A DNA stretch of 5,680 bases, from assembly GCA_015494335.1 (NCBI GenBank), contig WGBK01000067.1, positions 1 through 5,680 of the forward strand, written 5' to 3'. The DNA comes from Gammaproteobacteria bacterium. Its GTDB lineage: Bacteria > Pseudomonadota > Gammaproteobacteria > GCA-001735895. A program made the position numbers and the translations under genes. The notes below the pieces were generated by a model. The model saw only the letters and a list, made by a program, of their open reading frames with translations. It had not been told where the DNA came from and ran no database searches. This document shows, one piece after another, positions 1 to 5,676 of this stretch; position 1 is the stretch's first letter; every line of letters starts with the position of its first letter.

Positions 1-191
1 CCCTACGACCGCTGCGGCACGACGAGAACCTGGCAATACCGATGATGTTGCGGGCCACGGCCCTGCGCTTCCGGCTGTCGCGGCTCGAGGAATCGATGCA
101 GGAGACGGGCGAAGAGGTTCTGCGCAAACCCGCCGACGAATTCCGCCGTATCCTCTTGCATCGGCGCAAGCCCCTGTCGGGCATGCAATAG
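1..191 (+). CDS. thrB: Homoserine kinase, APH-fold type II ThrB (C-terminal part only)
   Basis: The frame is open from the left edge (first full codon at 3) to TAG at 189-191 and gives 62 C-terminal residues. Residues 11-28 (AIPMMLRATALRFRLSRL), followed about 16 residues later by PADEFRRIL, match from memory the tail of the aminoglycoside-phosphotransferase-fold homoserine kinase. In Pseudomonas-type ThrB that tail reads approximately WPSMLRxAxxRFWLSRL...DPAEFExRL. The family phosphorylates L-homoserine with ATP in the cytoplasm, in threonine synthesis; the catalytic loop lies upstream of the window. The usual Trp in RFWLSRL is Arg here. The gene converges on mnmE, with the stop codons adjacent at 191 and 192. 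No terminator is visible at the junction. Another APH-family kinase such as SrkA is possible. The minus-strand open frame over the same bases looks like a shadow. Confidence 0.72.
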   Translation, partial: LRPLRHDENLAIPMMLRATALRFRLSRLEESMQETGEEVLRKPADEFRRILLHRRKPLSGMQ

Positions 192-1526
192 TTATTTTCC
201 GATACAAAAGCTGCCGAAGATACGACCCAGCAGATCCTCGGTGGTGAATTCTCCGGTGATCTCGCTGAGGGCCTGCTGGGCCTGGCGCAGATCCTCGGCC
301 ATCAGCTCGCCGCTGGCGGTATCCGCATACACAGCCCGCGCCTGTTGCAGGGCCGCCAGGGCCCGTTGCAGGGCATCGACATGGCGCGCGCGGGCGAGGA
401 AGGCCGAATCCTCGCCGCTGCGCGCAGATTGCTGCCCCAGGATGCGGTCGATCAGGGCTTCCATGCCCTCGCCGCTACGGCTGGAGATCAGCAGCCCCTC
501 TTCATCGGGGATTGAATCGCTCTCCAGAAGATCGGCCTTGCTGTAGACCCGGATCACCGGCAAGTCCCCCAGCCGTTCGAGTATCGCGCGATCCTCGTCG
601 GTGATGCCGGTGGTGGCGTCGATCAGCATCAACACCGCGTCCGCCTGCTCGATCTCCTTCCAGGCCCGGCGGATGCCTTCCTGTTCCACCGGGTCGTCGG
701 ACTGGCGCAGGCCGGCGGTATCGATGACATGCAGGGGGATGCCGCGCAGGGCAATATGTTCGCGGATCACATCGCGGGTGGTTCCGGCGATCTCGGTGAC
801 GATGGCGGCATCGTAGCCGGCCAGACGATTGAGCAGACTGGACTTGCCCGCATTGGGTCGCCCCGCAATGGCGATGCGCAGGCCCTCGTTGAGCAGGCGG
901 CCGCGCTCGGCTTCCTCGAGCACACCACGGGTATCCTCGATCAGCCTTTCGAGCCGGTCGAGCAGATCGGATTCGCCGAGGAAATCGATTTCCTCCTCGG
1001 CAAAATCCAGCGCCGCTTCGACGAAGGCACGCAGGTCGATCACCGCTTCGACCAGTCGCTGAATACGCTCGGAAAAGACGCCCTGAAGGGATTTCATCGC
1101 AGCACGCGCGGCGGCCTGGCTGCCGGATTCGATCAGGTCAGCGATGGCCTCGGCCTGGGCCAGATCCAGCTTGCCGTTGAGAAAGGCGCGTTCGGAGAAT
1201 TCACCGGGTCTCGCGAGCCGACAGCCGAGTTCCAGCAGTCGCGCGAGCAGCATTTCCTGCAATACCGGGCCGCCGTGACCCTGCAGTTCGACCACGTCCT
1301 CGCCGGTGAAGGAGTGGGGCGCGACAAAGCAGAGGGCCAGTCCCTGGTCCAGAACCCGGCCCTCGGCGTCGATGAAATCGCGCAGTTGGATTCGCCCGAT
1401 TTCAAGACGTGAGCGGGTCAGAGCTTCACCGATCTGCAAGGCCTTCGGGCCGGATAGGCGGATCACACCGATACCGCCGACACCCGGCGGCGTGGCGATG
1501 GCGGCGATGGTATCCCGATCGCTCAT
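192..1526 (-). CDS. mnmE: tRNA uridine-5-carboxymethylaminomethyl modification GTPase MnmE (TrmE)
   Basis: MnmE works with MnmG (GidA) to place the (carboxymethyl)aminomethyl group on wobble U34 of certain tRNAs, using a folate one-carbon donor and GTP. The 444 aa are close to the 454 of E. coli. The N-terminal folate-binding domain runs from about 1 to 118, with SFTGEDVVELQGHGG (72-86) and RPGEFSERAFLNGKLDLAQ (106-124). A helical domain is split around the inserted G domain. G1 is GRPNAGKS (222-229), the G2/K-loop TEIAGTTRD (244-252) and G3 DTAGLR (269-274). G4 is YSKADL (328-333), with Ser where NKxD has Asn. G5 is SSRSG (348-352). The C-terminus is CIGK with the conserved Cys441. The ATG start matches the family N-terminus MSDxDTIAAxATPPG. 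It begins 16 nt after the yidC stop with no evident Shine-Dalgarno, so translation may be coupled to yidC. Confidence 0.97.
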   Translation of the reverse strand: MSDRDTIAAIATPPGVGGIGVIRLSGPKALQIGEALTRSRLEIGRIQLRDFIDAEGRVLDQGLALCFVAPHSFTGEDVVELQGHGGPVLQEMLLARLLELGCRLARPGEFSERAFLNGKLDLAQAEAIADLIESGSQAAARAAMKSLQGVFSERIQRLVEAVIDLRAFVEAALDFAEEEIDFLGESDLLDRLERLIEDTRGVLEEAERGRLLNEGLRIAIAGRPNAGKSSLLNRLAGYDAAIVTEIAGTTRDVIREHIALRGIPLHVIDTAGLRQSDDPVEQEGIRRAWKEIEQADAVLMLIDATTGITDEDRAILERLGDLPVIRVYSKADLLESDSIPDEEGLLISSRSGEGMEALIDRILGQQSARSGEDSAFLARARHVDALQRALAALQQARAVYADTASGELMAEDLRQAQQALSEITGEFTTEDLLGRIFGSFCIGK

Positions 1527-1542
1527 GCCGGGAAGTACGAGG

Positions 1543-3195
1543 TTACTTGTCCTCGCCGGATTCGATTCGCCGGGTGATGATCCATTGCTGGGCTATGGAC
1601 AGGCTGTTGTTGGCTACCCAGTAGAGTACCAGGCCGGCCGGGAAGAAGGCGAAGAACACGCTGAACACCAGCGGCAGCACCATCATCACCTTGGCCTGCA
1701 TCGGATCGGTGGGTGCCGGGTTCAGTTTCTGCTGGATCAGCATGCTTGCACCCATCAGAATCGGCAGGATGTAATAGGGATCCATTGCCGAAAGATCCCG
1801 TATCCACAGGAAACTGGCCTGGCGCAATTCGACATTCTCGAGCAGTGACCAATAGAGAGCGAGGAAGATCGGTACCTGAATCACCATCGGCAGGCAACCG
1901 CCCATCGGGTTGACCTTTTCTTCCTTGTACAGCTCCATCATGGCCTGGTTCATGCGCTGGCGATCATCGCCATAGCGTTCCTTCAGGGCTTTCAGGCGAG
2001 GCGTCAGCTTGCGCATGCGCGCCATCGACTTGTAGCTGGTTTCGGACAGCTTGAACAGCAACAACTTGACCGTCAGCGTCAGCAAGATGATGGCGAGACC
2101 CCAGTTGCCAACCAGACGATCGAGCCACGCCATGTACCAGGCCATGGGTTTGCTGAGAAAGGTGAGTACACCGTAATCAACAGTGAGTTCCAGACCGGGC
2201 GAGATCTCCTCCAGGCGATTGACGAGCTTTGGTCCTACGAACATTTCACTCGAGAATTCACCGGTCTGCCCGGGAGCTACGGTGACCGGCCGGGTCTTCA
2301 TGCCTACGGTATAGATCCTGGGATTGCTACGGGTATTGGCCAGGGTATAGAACAGCAGTTTTTCTTCGGGCTTGGCAATGACCGTGCTGAGGAAATAATG
2401 TTGCAGCATCGCAACCCAGCCACCCACCGACTCCAGGCGCAGGGGTTCATCTTCCATGTCACCGAATTTGACCTTCTTGTACTTGATCTCGTCGTTGTAG
2501 ACGACAGCCCCGGTGTAGGTATAAAGGAAGCGGGTTTTCTTGATGGGTTTGGTACGGGAAATCTGGCGATATTCGCTGCCTTTCCATTCACGGTCCGTCT
2601 TGTTGTTGACTTGATGTTTCAGATCGACCAGGTAATCACCGCGATGGAACACATAGGTCTTGATGACCTCGATGCCATCCTTTTCCCAGCGCAGGGGCAC
2701 CCGCAGTTCATCCTGACCTTCGGCCAGCCGGTACTCGGACTGGGGCGCGGAAAACACATCATAGTGTGTGGGCGCCGGTGCATCGGCGGAACGCAGGCCG
2801 TTCTGCAAGACATGGATTTCTTCCGGACGCTTGTACAACAGCTCCAGATACTGGTCCGGGTGATCGACATCGACCGGGTATTTCTTCAACTTCAGGGACT
2901 CGATGACACCACCACGGGTATCGATCATCACTTCCACGACATCGGTCTCGACCCGAATCAGCTCTCCGCTGGCCGCGGCCTGCTGGTCCTGCGCCGCCGG
3001 CTCCTCCTGCGGCAGAGACTCCAACTCGGGGAGATCGCCCGCCTTCTGCGCTGCAGAGCCATTCGCCGCAGTCGCTGCCGGTTGCGACTGCTCGGTGGCG
3101 GCCGGCTTGGGGCCGTAGTCCACCTGCCACTGTTCCCAGATCAACAGGCTGACAAAGGCCAGCGCGGCATAGAGAAAGAGTCGTGTATTGTCCAT
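1543..3195 (-). CDS. yidC: Membrane protein insertase YidC
   Basis: YidC inserts and folds inner-membrane proteins, alone or with SecYEG. The 550 aa match the 548 of E. coli. TM1 is at about 5-22 (RLFLYAALAFVSLLIWEQW). A Pro/Ala/Gln-rich linker follows (29-77), then the large periplasmic P1 domain (about 78-340). The conserved C-terminal core begins near 345, with further hydrophobic segments around 362-380, 431-452, 471-489 and 504-535. Lys377 in TM2 (LTLTVKLLLF) sits where E. coli has Arg366, the positive residue of the hydrophilic groove; Lys is common there in other gammaproteobacteria. The cytoplasmic loop (SYKSMARMRKLTPRLKALKE, 387-406) and NPMGGCLPMVIQVPIFLALY (429-448) are highly conserved. 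The start ATG directly precedes TM1, with a weak GGAAAAG upstream. The gene begins 33 nt after yidD and ends 16 nt before mnmE. Confidence 0.98.
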   Translation of the reverse strand: MDNTRLFLYAALAFVSLLIWEQWQVDYGPKPAATEQSQPAATAANGSAAQKAGDLPELESLPQEEPAAQDQQAAASGELIRVETDVVEVMIDTRGGVIESLKLKKYPVDVDHPDQYLELLYKRPEEIHVLQNGLRSADAPAPTHYDVFSAPQSEYRLAEGQDELRVPLRWEKDGIEVIKTYVFHRGDYLVDLKHQVNNKTDREWKGSEYRQISRTKPIKKTRFLYTYTGAVVYNDEIKYKKVKFGDMEDEPLRLESVGGWVAMLQHYFLSTVIAKPEEKLLFYTLANTRSNPRIYTVGMKTRPVTVAPGQTGEFSSEMFVGPKLVNRLEEISPGLELTVDYGVLTFLSKPMAWYMAWLDRLVGNWGLAIILLTLTVKLLLFKLSETSYKSMARMRKLTPRLKALKERYGDDRQRMNQAMMELYKEEKVNPMGGCLPMVIQVPIFLALYWSLLENVELRQASFLWIRDLSAMDPYYILPILMGASMLIQQKLNPAPTDPMQAKVMMVLPLVFSVFFAFFPAGLVLYWVANNSLSIAQQWIITRRIESGEDK

Positions 3196-3228
3196 TCGGA
3201 TCTTTTCCGGGTTGGGATGGGTTGGAAA

Positions 3229-3456
3229 TCAGTGCCGGTGCAGTTCGTCGGGTACCGGGTCGTGCCCGTGGCTGCCCCAAGGGTGGCAACGGCCCAGGCG
3301 CCGCAGGGAAAGCCAGGATCCGCGCAGAACGCCGAAGCGCTCGATGGCCTGGATGCTGTATTCGGAACAACTGGGCGTATAGCGGCAATTGCTGCCCAGC
3401 AGCGGGCTGATCAGCCACTGGTACAGACGGATGGGGACTATCAGGAGTTTTCGCAT
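3229..3456 (-). CDS. yidD: Membrane protein insertion efficiency factor YidD
   Basis: This is a 75-aa protein of the YidD family (formerly the haemolysin-like UPF0161 group), which assists YidC-dependent insertion at the inner face of the membrane. The N-terminal amphipathic segment (MRKLLIVPIRLYQWLISPLLG, in two halves) leads into the hallmark CRYTPSCSEYSIQAIERFG (24-42) with its two conserved cysteines. GHDPVP near the C-terminus is the other family signature. The ATG at 3454-3456 lies inside the end of rnpA, giving a 16-nt overlap in another frame. No Shine-Dalgarno is evident, so translation is probably coupled to rnpA. The gene ends 33 nt before yidC, the conserved order of this cluster. 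Confidence 0.95.
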   Translation of the reverse strand: MRKLLIVPIRLYQWLISPLLGSNCRYTPSCSEYSIQAIERFGVLRGSWLSLRRLGRCHPWGSHGHDPVPDELHRH

Positions 3457-3806
3457 CGCTTGGAGATTTTATGCCAAAGCCGCTGCAGACGGGAAAAGAT
3501 TTCCTTCTGCTCCAGTTCCAGGATCGGTCGGCGGATCATGACCACGACATCGATGCCAGGCAGATTCGCCCACTCCCTGCGAAAGCTCTCGCGAATGATC
3601 CGTTTGACGCGGTTGCGGTCCACCGCCCGTCGAAGCTGTTTCTTGGCAACGGCCAGTCCGAGTCGCGCGCCGTCGCCTTCCTTCCTTGGACTCACCAGCA
3701 TCGTGATGTATCGATCCCCGATGCGGAAGTTGTCGGCAAAGACCTTGCCGTAGTCGCGGGCACGGGTCAGCCTGCGTGACCGGTCGAAGCCCGCGTCACC
3801 GGTCAC
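3441..3806 (-). CDS. rnpA: Ribonuclease P protein component RnpA
   Basis: RnpA is the basic protein cofactor of RNase P, which removes 5' leaders from pre-tRNAs with the catalytic RNA RnpB. With the GTG start at 3804-3806 the product is 121 aa (E. coli 119). It begins M-TGDAGFDRSRRLTRARDYGKVF, where the family N-terminus (FxxxxRLxxxxxFxxVF) is expected. The RNA-binding signature, with RNR at 64-66 in RRAVDRNRVKRIIRESFR (59-76), is intact. The GTG is 23 nt after the rpmH stop. No ATG or TTG offers a better start and no strong Shine-Dalgarno is visible, so coupling to rpmH is likely. The same frame stays open upstream to an ATG at 4169, but that would read through rpmH and its promoter and is not favoured. 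The TGA stop overlaps the first 16 nt of yidD. Confidence 0.95.
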   Translation of the reverse strand: MTGDAGFDRSRRLTRARDYGKVFADNFRIGDRYITMLVSPRKEGDGARLGLAVAKKQLRRAVDRNRVKRIIRESFRREWANLPGIDVVVMIRRPILELEQKEIFSRLQRLWHKISKRCENS

Positions 3807-3829
3807 GACCGGAACGGCCCGAAAGCGGA

Positions 3830-3964
3830 CTAGGGCGTCAGGCGGGCGCGACCCTTGGCGCGACGGGCCTTGATGACCAGACGGCCACCACGGGTTTGCA
3901 TGCGGGCGCGGAAACCGTGGGTACGGGCGCGTTTGAGATTGCTCGGTTGGTAGGTACGTTTCAT
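3830..3964 (-). CDS. rpmH: 50S ribosomal protein L34
   Basis: This is a 44-codon gene starting ATG at 3962-3964 and ending TAG at 3830-3832. The product begins MKRTYQPSNLKRARTHGFRA and ends RRAKGRARLTP, almost identical in pattern to E. coli L34 (46 aa, [20 protein letters not shown]). L34 is a very basic protein of the large ribosomal subunit bound to 23S rRNA. GAGG at 3974-3977 (read on the minus strand) lies 9 nt before the ATG as a plausible Shine-Dalgarno. It is the first gene of the minus-strand cluster, behind a good sigma70-type promoter, and is followed 23 nt later by rnpA, the nearly universal bacterial order beside dnaA. Confidence 0.98.
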   Translation of the reverse strand: MKRTYQPSNLKRARTHGFRARMQTRGGRLVIKARRAKGRARLTP

Positions 3965-3989
3965 GTCTGGAAGCCTCGATACGGATCAA

Positions 3990-4005
3990 TCGCCCTTTTC
4001 GGCGA
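3990..4005 (-). other. Small hairpin at the 5' end of the predicted rpmH leader
   Basis: TCGCC (3990-3994) and GGCGA (4001-4005) form a 5-bp stem with a 6-nt loop. It lies within a few nucleotides of the transcript start predicted from the rpmH promoter. A 5'-end hairpin can stabilise mRNA. The stem is short and could be chance in GC-rich DNA. Confidence 0.25.
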
Positions 4006-4013
4006 GGCGCGAC

Positions 4014-4042
4014 AAGATACTGATACCGGCCCTCCGCGTCAA
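4014..4042 (-). promoter_or_regulatory. sigma70-type promoter of the rpmH-rnpA-yidD-yidC-mnmE cluster
   Basis: On the minus strand, TTGACG (4042-4037; 5 of 6 to TTGACA) is followed after exactly 17 nt by TATCTT (4019-4014; 4 of 6 to TATAAT). Transcription would start near 4007 and leave about 43 nt of leader before the rpmH ATG. This is the best -35/-10 pair seen upstream of rpmH. It is a motif match only. Confidence 0.65.
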
Positions 4043-4090
4043 TATGAATTTGCATCCCGATGCCGGAAACCGTGGGATAGCGCGGATTAT

Positions 4091-4100
4091 TGCAATTGCA
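4091..4100. repeat. Perfect 10-bp palindrome TGCAATTGCA overlapping the dnaA -35
   Basis: TGCAATTGCA equals its own reverse complement. It lies in the AT-richer part of the divergent rpmH/dnaA region and overlaps the proposed dnaA -35 (4096-4101). It could be an operator half-site pair or chance. I do not recognise a known regulator for it. Confidence 0.35.
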
Positions 4101-4124
4101 GCCCCTGTGGATAAGTAGGATAAT
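4096..4124 (+). promoter_or_regulatory. Predicted dnaA promoter
   Basis: TTGCAG (4096-4101; 3 of 6 to TTGACA) and GATAAT (4119-4124; 5 of 6 to TATAAT) are separated by exactly 17 nt. Start of transcription would be near 4131, about 60 nt before the dnaA start codon. A perfect DnaA box occupies the spacer, so RNA polymerase and DnaA would compete for this site. The -35 is weak; the neighbouring TTGCAA at 4090-4095 matches better but is too far from the -10. Confidence 0.55.
4106..4114 (-). promoter_or_regulatory. DnaA box (perfect) in the dnaA promoter
   Basis: TGTGGATAA is the exact reverse complement of the consensus TTATCCACA. It is the only perfect box seen in the rpmH/dnaA region and falls between the -35 and -10 of the proposed dnaA promoter. 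Repression of dnaA by its own product through promoter boxes is established in E. coli and elsewhere; the same role is inferred here. Confidence 0.85.
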
Positions 4125-4176
4125 ACGCCGCCGGTTCGCCCGCCCGCGCACCGTCTCAAGCATACCCAATCCTCAC

Positions 4177-4181
4177 AGGAG
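4177..4181 (+). promoter_or_regulatory. dnaA ribosome binding site, fixing the TTG start
   Basis: AGGAG lies 9 nt upstream of TTG at 4191. No ATG or GTG in frame is close by. The protein read from this TTG (M-QSELWSQCLARLERDI) aligns with the E. coli DnaA N-terminus (MSLSLWQQCLARLQDEL), so the TTG start is well supported. Confidence 0.85.
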
Positions 4182-4190
4182 CCTAGCGTC

Positions 4191-5522
4191 TTGCAATCCG
4201 AACTCTGGTCACAGTGTCTCGCCCGCCTGGAACGGGATATCAGCGACAAGCAGCTGGAAACCTGGATATTGCCCCTGCAGGCCGAGGTACGGCGCAACAA
4301 CCTGCTGCTGCATGCCCCGAACCGCTTCGTCATGGACTGGGTGAAGAAGAACTTCCTCGACCAGATCCAGACCATCCTGCTCGATCTCGACGATACCAAG
4401 AGCATGACCGTGTCCCTGACCATCGGCAGCAGCCAGCCGGCCGATCCGGCCGAGGCCACCGGGGAAATCCTGCCCGTCGGCAAGCCGAAGTCGTCTCCCT
4501 ATCCGTCGGGTCTGAATCCCGACCAGGTTTTCGACAATTATGTCGAGGGCAAGTCGAACCAGCTTGCGCGCGCTGCCAGTTATCAGGTCAGCAGCGAACC
4601 GGGCTCCGAGTACAATCCGCTCTACATCTACGGCGGCACCGGCTACGGCAAGACACACCTGATGCAGGCGGCCGGCAACCGCATACTCGAGCTGCGCCCC
4701 GAGGCCACGGTCATCTATGTCAACTGCGAGCGCTTCGTATCCGACATGGTCAAGGCCCTGCAGCACAGCAAGATCAACCAGTTCAAGAACTTCTACCGCA
4801 ACGCCGACGCCCTGCTGATCGACGACATCCAGTTTCTTGCCGACAAGAACCGCTCCCAGGAGGAATTCTTCCACACCTTCAATTCCCTCTACGAAGCCAA
4901 TGCGCAGATGATCATCACCTGCGATCGCTCGCCGCGGGAGATCGACGGTCTCGACGACCGTATCCGCTCCCGCCTCGGCTGGGGCCTGACCGTCGATATC
5001 AAGCCGCCGGACCTGGAAACCCGTGTCGCGATCCTGCGCAGCAAGGCGGATCAGCGCGGCGTGGAACTGCCGGAACCGGTCGCCTTCTTCATTGCCGACC
5101 GTTTCAAGTCCAACATCCGCGATCTCGAGGGCGCTCTGAAGCGCGTGGTCGCACACGCCCAGTTCACTCATCGGGCGATTACCCAGGAACTGGCCCGCGA
5201 AGCCCTGAAGGAACTGCTGGCAGCCCAGGAGAAGCAGGTCTCCATCGACAACATCCAGAAAACCGTGGCCAGCTATTTCAAGGTATCGATTGCCGATCTG
5301 CTGTCCAGCCGTCGCACGAGATCCATCACCCGACCGCGGCAGATGGCGATGGCCCTGTGCAAGCAGCTGACGCGTCATTCCCTGCCGGAGATCGGCAATG
5401 CCTTTGGCGGACGCGACCACACCACGGTGCTCCATGCCTGTCGCAAGGTCGAGGAGCTTCGCCGCGAGGACGAACGATTCAGTGAGGATTTCGAAAACTT
5501 GCAGAGAATCCTCGGCACTTGA
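4191..5522 (+). CDS. dnaA: Chromosomal replication initiator protein DnaA
   Basis: DnaA binds DnaA boxes at oriC, opens the duplex in its ATP form and helps load DnaB. The product is 443 aa (E. coli 467). Domain I (about 1-75) carries the conserved W-x-x-C-L start and APNRFVMDWVKKNFL (42-56). The domain II linker (about 76-104) is shorter than in E. coli, explaining the length difference. Domain III (AAA+) has Walker A GGTGYGKT (148-155), Walker B LLIDD (208-212), the arginine finger by alignment at Arg261 (RIRSRLGWG) and sensor II Arg310 (NIRDLEGALKR). Domain IV (about 345-443) has the helix-turn-helix and the signature HSLPEIGNAFGGRDHTTVLH (396-415) that reads the DnaA box. TTG start with AGGAG; TGA stop at 5520-5522. 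It is transcribed divergently from rpmH. Tyr152 replaces the usual Leu in Walker A. Confidence 0.99.
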   Translation: MQSELWSQCLARLERDISDKQLETWILPLQAEVRRNNLLLHAPNRFVMDWVKKNFLDQIQTILLDLDDTKSMTVSLTIGSSQPADPAEATGEILPVGKPKSSPYPSGLNPDQVFDNYVEGKSNQLARAASYQVSSEPGSEYNPLYIYGGTGYGKTHLMQAAGNRILELRPEATVIYVNCERFVSDMVKALQHSKINQFKNFYRNADALLIDDIQFLADKNRSQEEFFHTFNSLYEANAQMIITCDRSPREIDGLDDRIRSRLGWGLTVDIKPPDLETRVAILRSKADQRGVELPEPVAFFIADRFKSNIRDLEGALKRVVAHAQFTHRAITQELAREALKELLAAQEKQVSIDNIQKTVASYFKVSIADLLSSRRTRSITRPRQMAMALCKQLTRHSLPEIGNAFGGRDHTTVLHACRKVEELRREDERFSEDFENLQRILGT

Positions 5523-5529
5523 AAAGAAC

Positions 5530-5552
5530 AGGTAACAAGGTGCTGGTTACCT
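5530..5552. repeat. 7-bp inverted repeat just after the dnaA stop
   Basis: AGGTAAC (5530-5536) and GTTACCT (5546-5552) are perfect reverse complements around a 9-nt loop, beginning 8 nt after the dnaA stop. No T-run follows, so it is not a typical intrinsic terminator. It may be an mRNA 3' hairpin, a weak attenuator before dnaN, or part of the origin structure. Confidence 0.45.
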
Positions 5553-5562
5553 CTGGGCAAGC

Positions 5563-5571
5563 TGTGGATAA
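5563..5571 (-). promoter_or_regulatory. DnaA box (perfect), left origin box
   Basis: TGTGGATAA is the exact complement of TTATCCACA, so the box reads on the minus strand. It is 41 nt downstream of the dnaA stop codon and is paired with the box at 5608-5616, centre to centre 45 bp apart. Confidence 0.85.
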
Positions 5572-5607
5572 ATCCGGGGCTTGTACAGATCGGATTTTTA
5601 CCCTAGC

Positions 5608-5616
5608 TTATCCACA
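5608..5616 (+). promoter_or_regulatory. DnaA box (perfect), right origin box
   Basis: TTATCCACA matches the consensus exactly, on the plus strand. It is followed by about 30 nt of mixed sequence and then the AT-rich segment with the IHF match, an arrangement compatible with an origin. Confidence 0.85.
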
Positions 5617-5653
5617 GCTTGTTGACCTTCCGGCAACAGCTTTGCGGAACAAG

Positions 5654-5676
5654 AAATCAATACAAGTTATTGATTT
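5654..5676. repeat. AT-rich 9-bp inverted repeat at the right edge
   Basis: AAATCAATA (5654-5662) and TATTGATTT (5668-5676) are perfect reverse complements around the 5-nt spacer CAAGT. The segment is much more AT-rich than the rest of the window. It may be part of a DNA-unwinding element, a binding site for a dimeric protein near the dnaN promoter, or a hairpin in a transcript. Confidence 0.6.
5663..5675 (-). promoter_or_regulatory. Candidate IHF binding site
   Basis: On the minus strand AATCAATAACTTG matches the IHF consensus WATCAANNNNTTR at every defined position. IHF bends oriC in E. coli and aids DnaA-driven opening. The match lies 46 nt beyond the right DnaA box and uses one arm of the AT-rich inverted repeat, so a chance match from local AT content cannot be excluded. 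Confidence 0.45.

Larger units (their letters stand above)
5558..5621. repeat. 14-bp inverted repeat containing both origin DnaA boxes
   Basis: CAAGCTGTGGATAA (5558-5571) and TTATCCACAGCTTG (5608-5621) are perfect reverse complements separated by 36 nt. Identity extends 5 bp beyond the 9-bp box on the outer side, so flanking bases are conserved too. The boxes point towards each other when read as TTATCCACA on opposite strands, their outer sides both carrying AGCTTG. Confidence 0.9.

Noticed and set aside
3..188. A 61-codon minus-strand open frame downstream of mnmE
   Set aside because: The opposite strand carries a better-supported thrB C-terminus over the same bases.
729..1412. A 227-codon plus-strand open frame antisense to mnmE
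   Set aside because: Shadow of mnmE with no recognisable features.
2398..3753. A 451-codon plus-strand open frame antisense to yidC, yidD and rnpA
   Set aside because: It is a mirror of clearly real minus-strand genes, has no recognisable domain, and its composition (many Gly, Val, Arg, Leu, Asp) is what the opposite strand of such genes gives in GC-rich DNA.
3986..4483. A 165-codon minus-strand open frame spanning the dnaA start and its promoter
   Set aside because: Covers dnaA coding sequence and regulatory DNA; Ser/Arg-rich, no family resemblance.
4209..5435. A 408-codon minus-strand open frame antisense to dnaA
   Set aside because: dnaA matches its family along its whole length. The antisense product shows no motif, and no promoter or ribosome site was seen.
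4214..5485. A 423-codon plus-strand open frame inside dnaA in another frame
   Set aside because: Arg/Gln/Pro/His-rich product typical of a frame-shifted reading of a GC-rich gene; no domain.
5530..5552. Intrinsic terminator for dnaA
   Set aside because: The hairpin has no T-run after it and its stem is only 7 bp, so it is listed as an inverted repeat instead.
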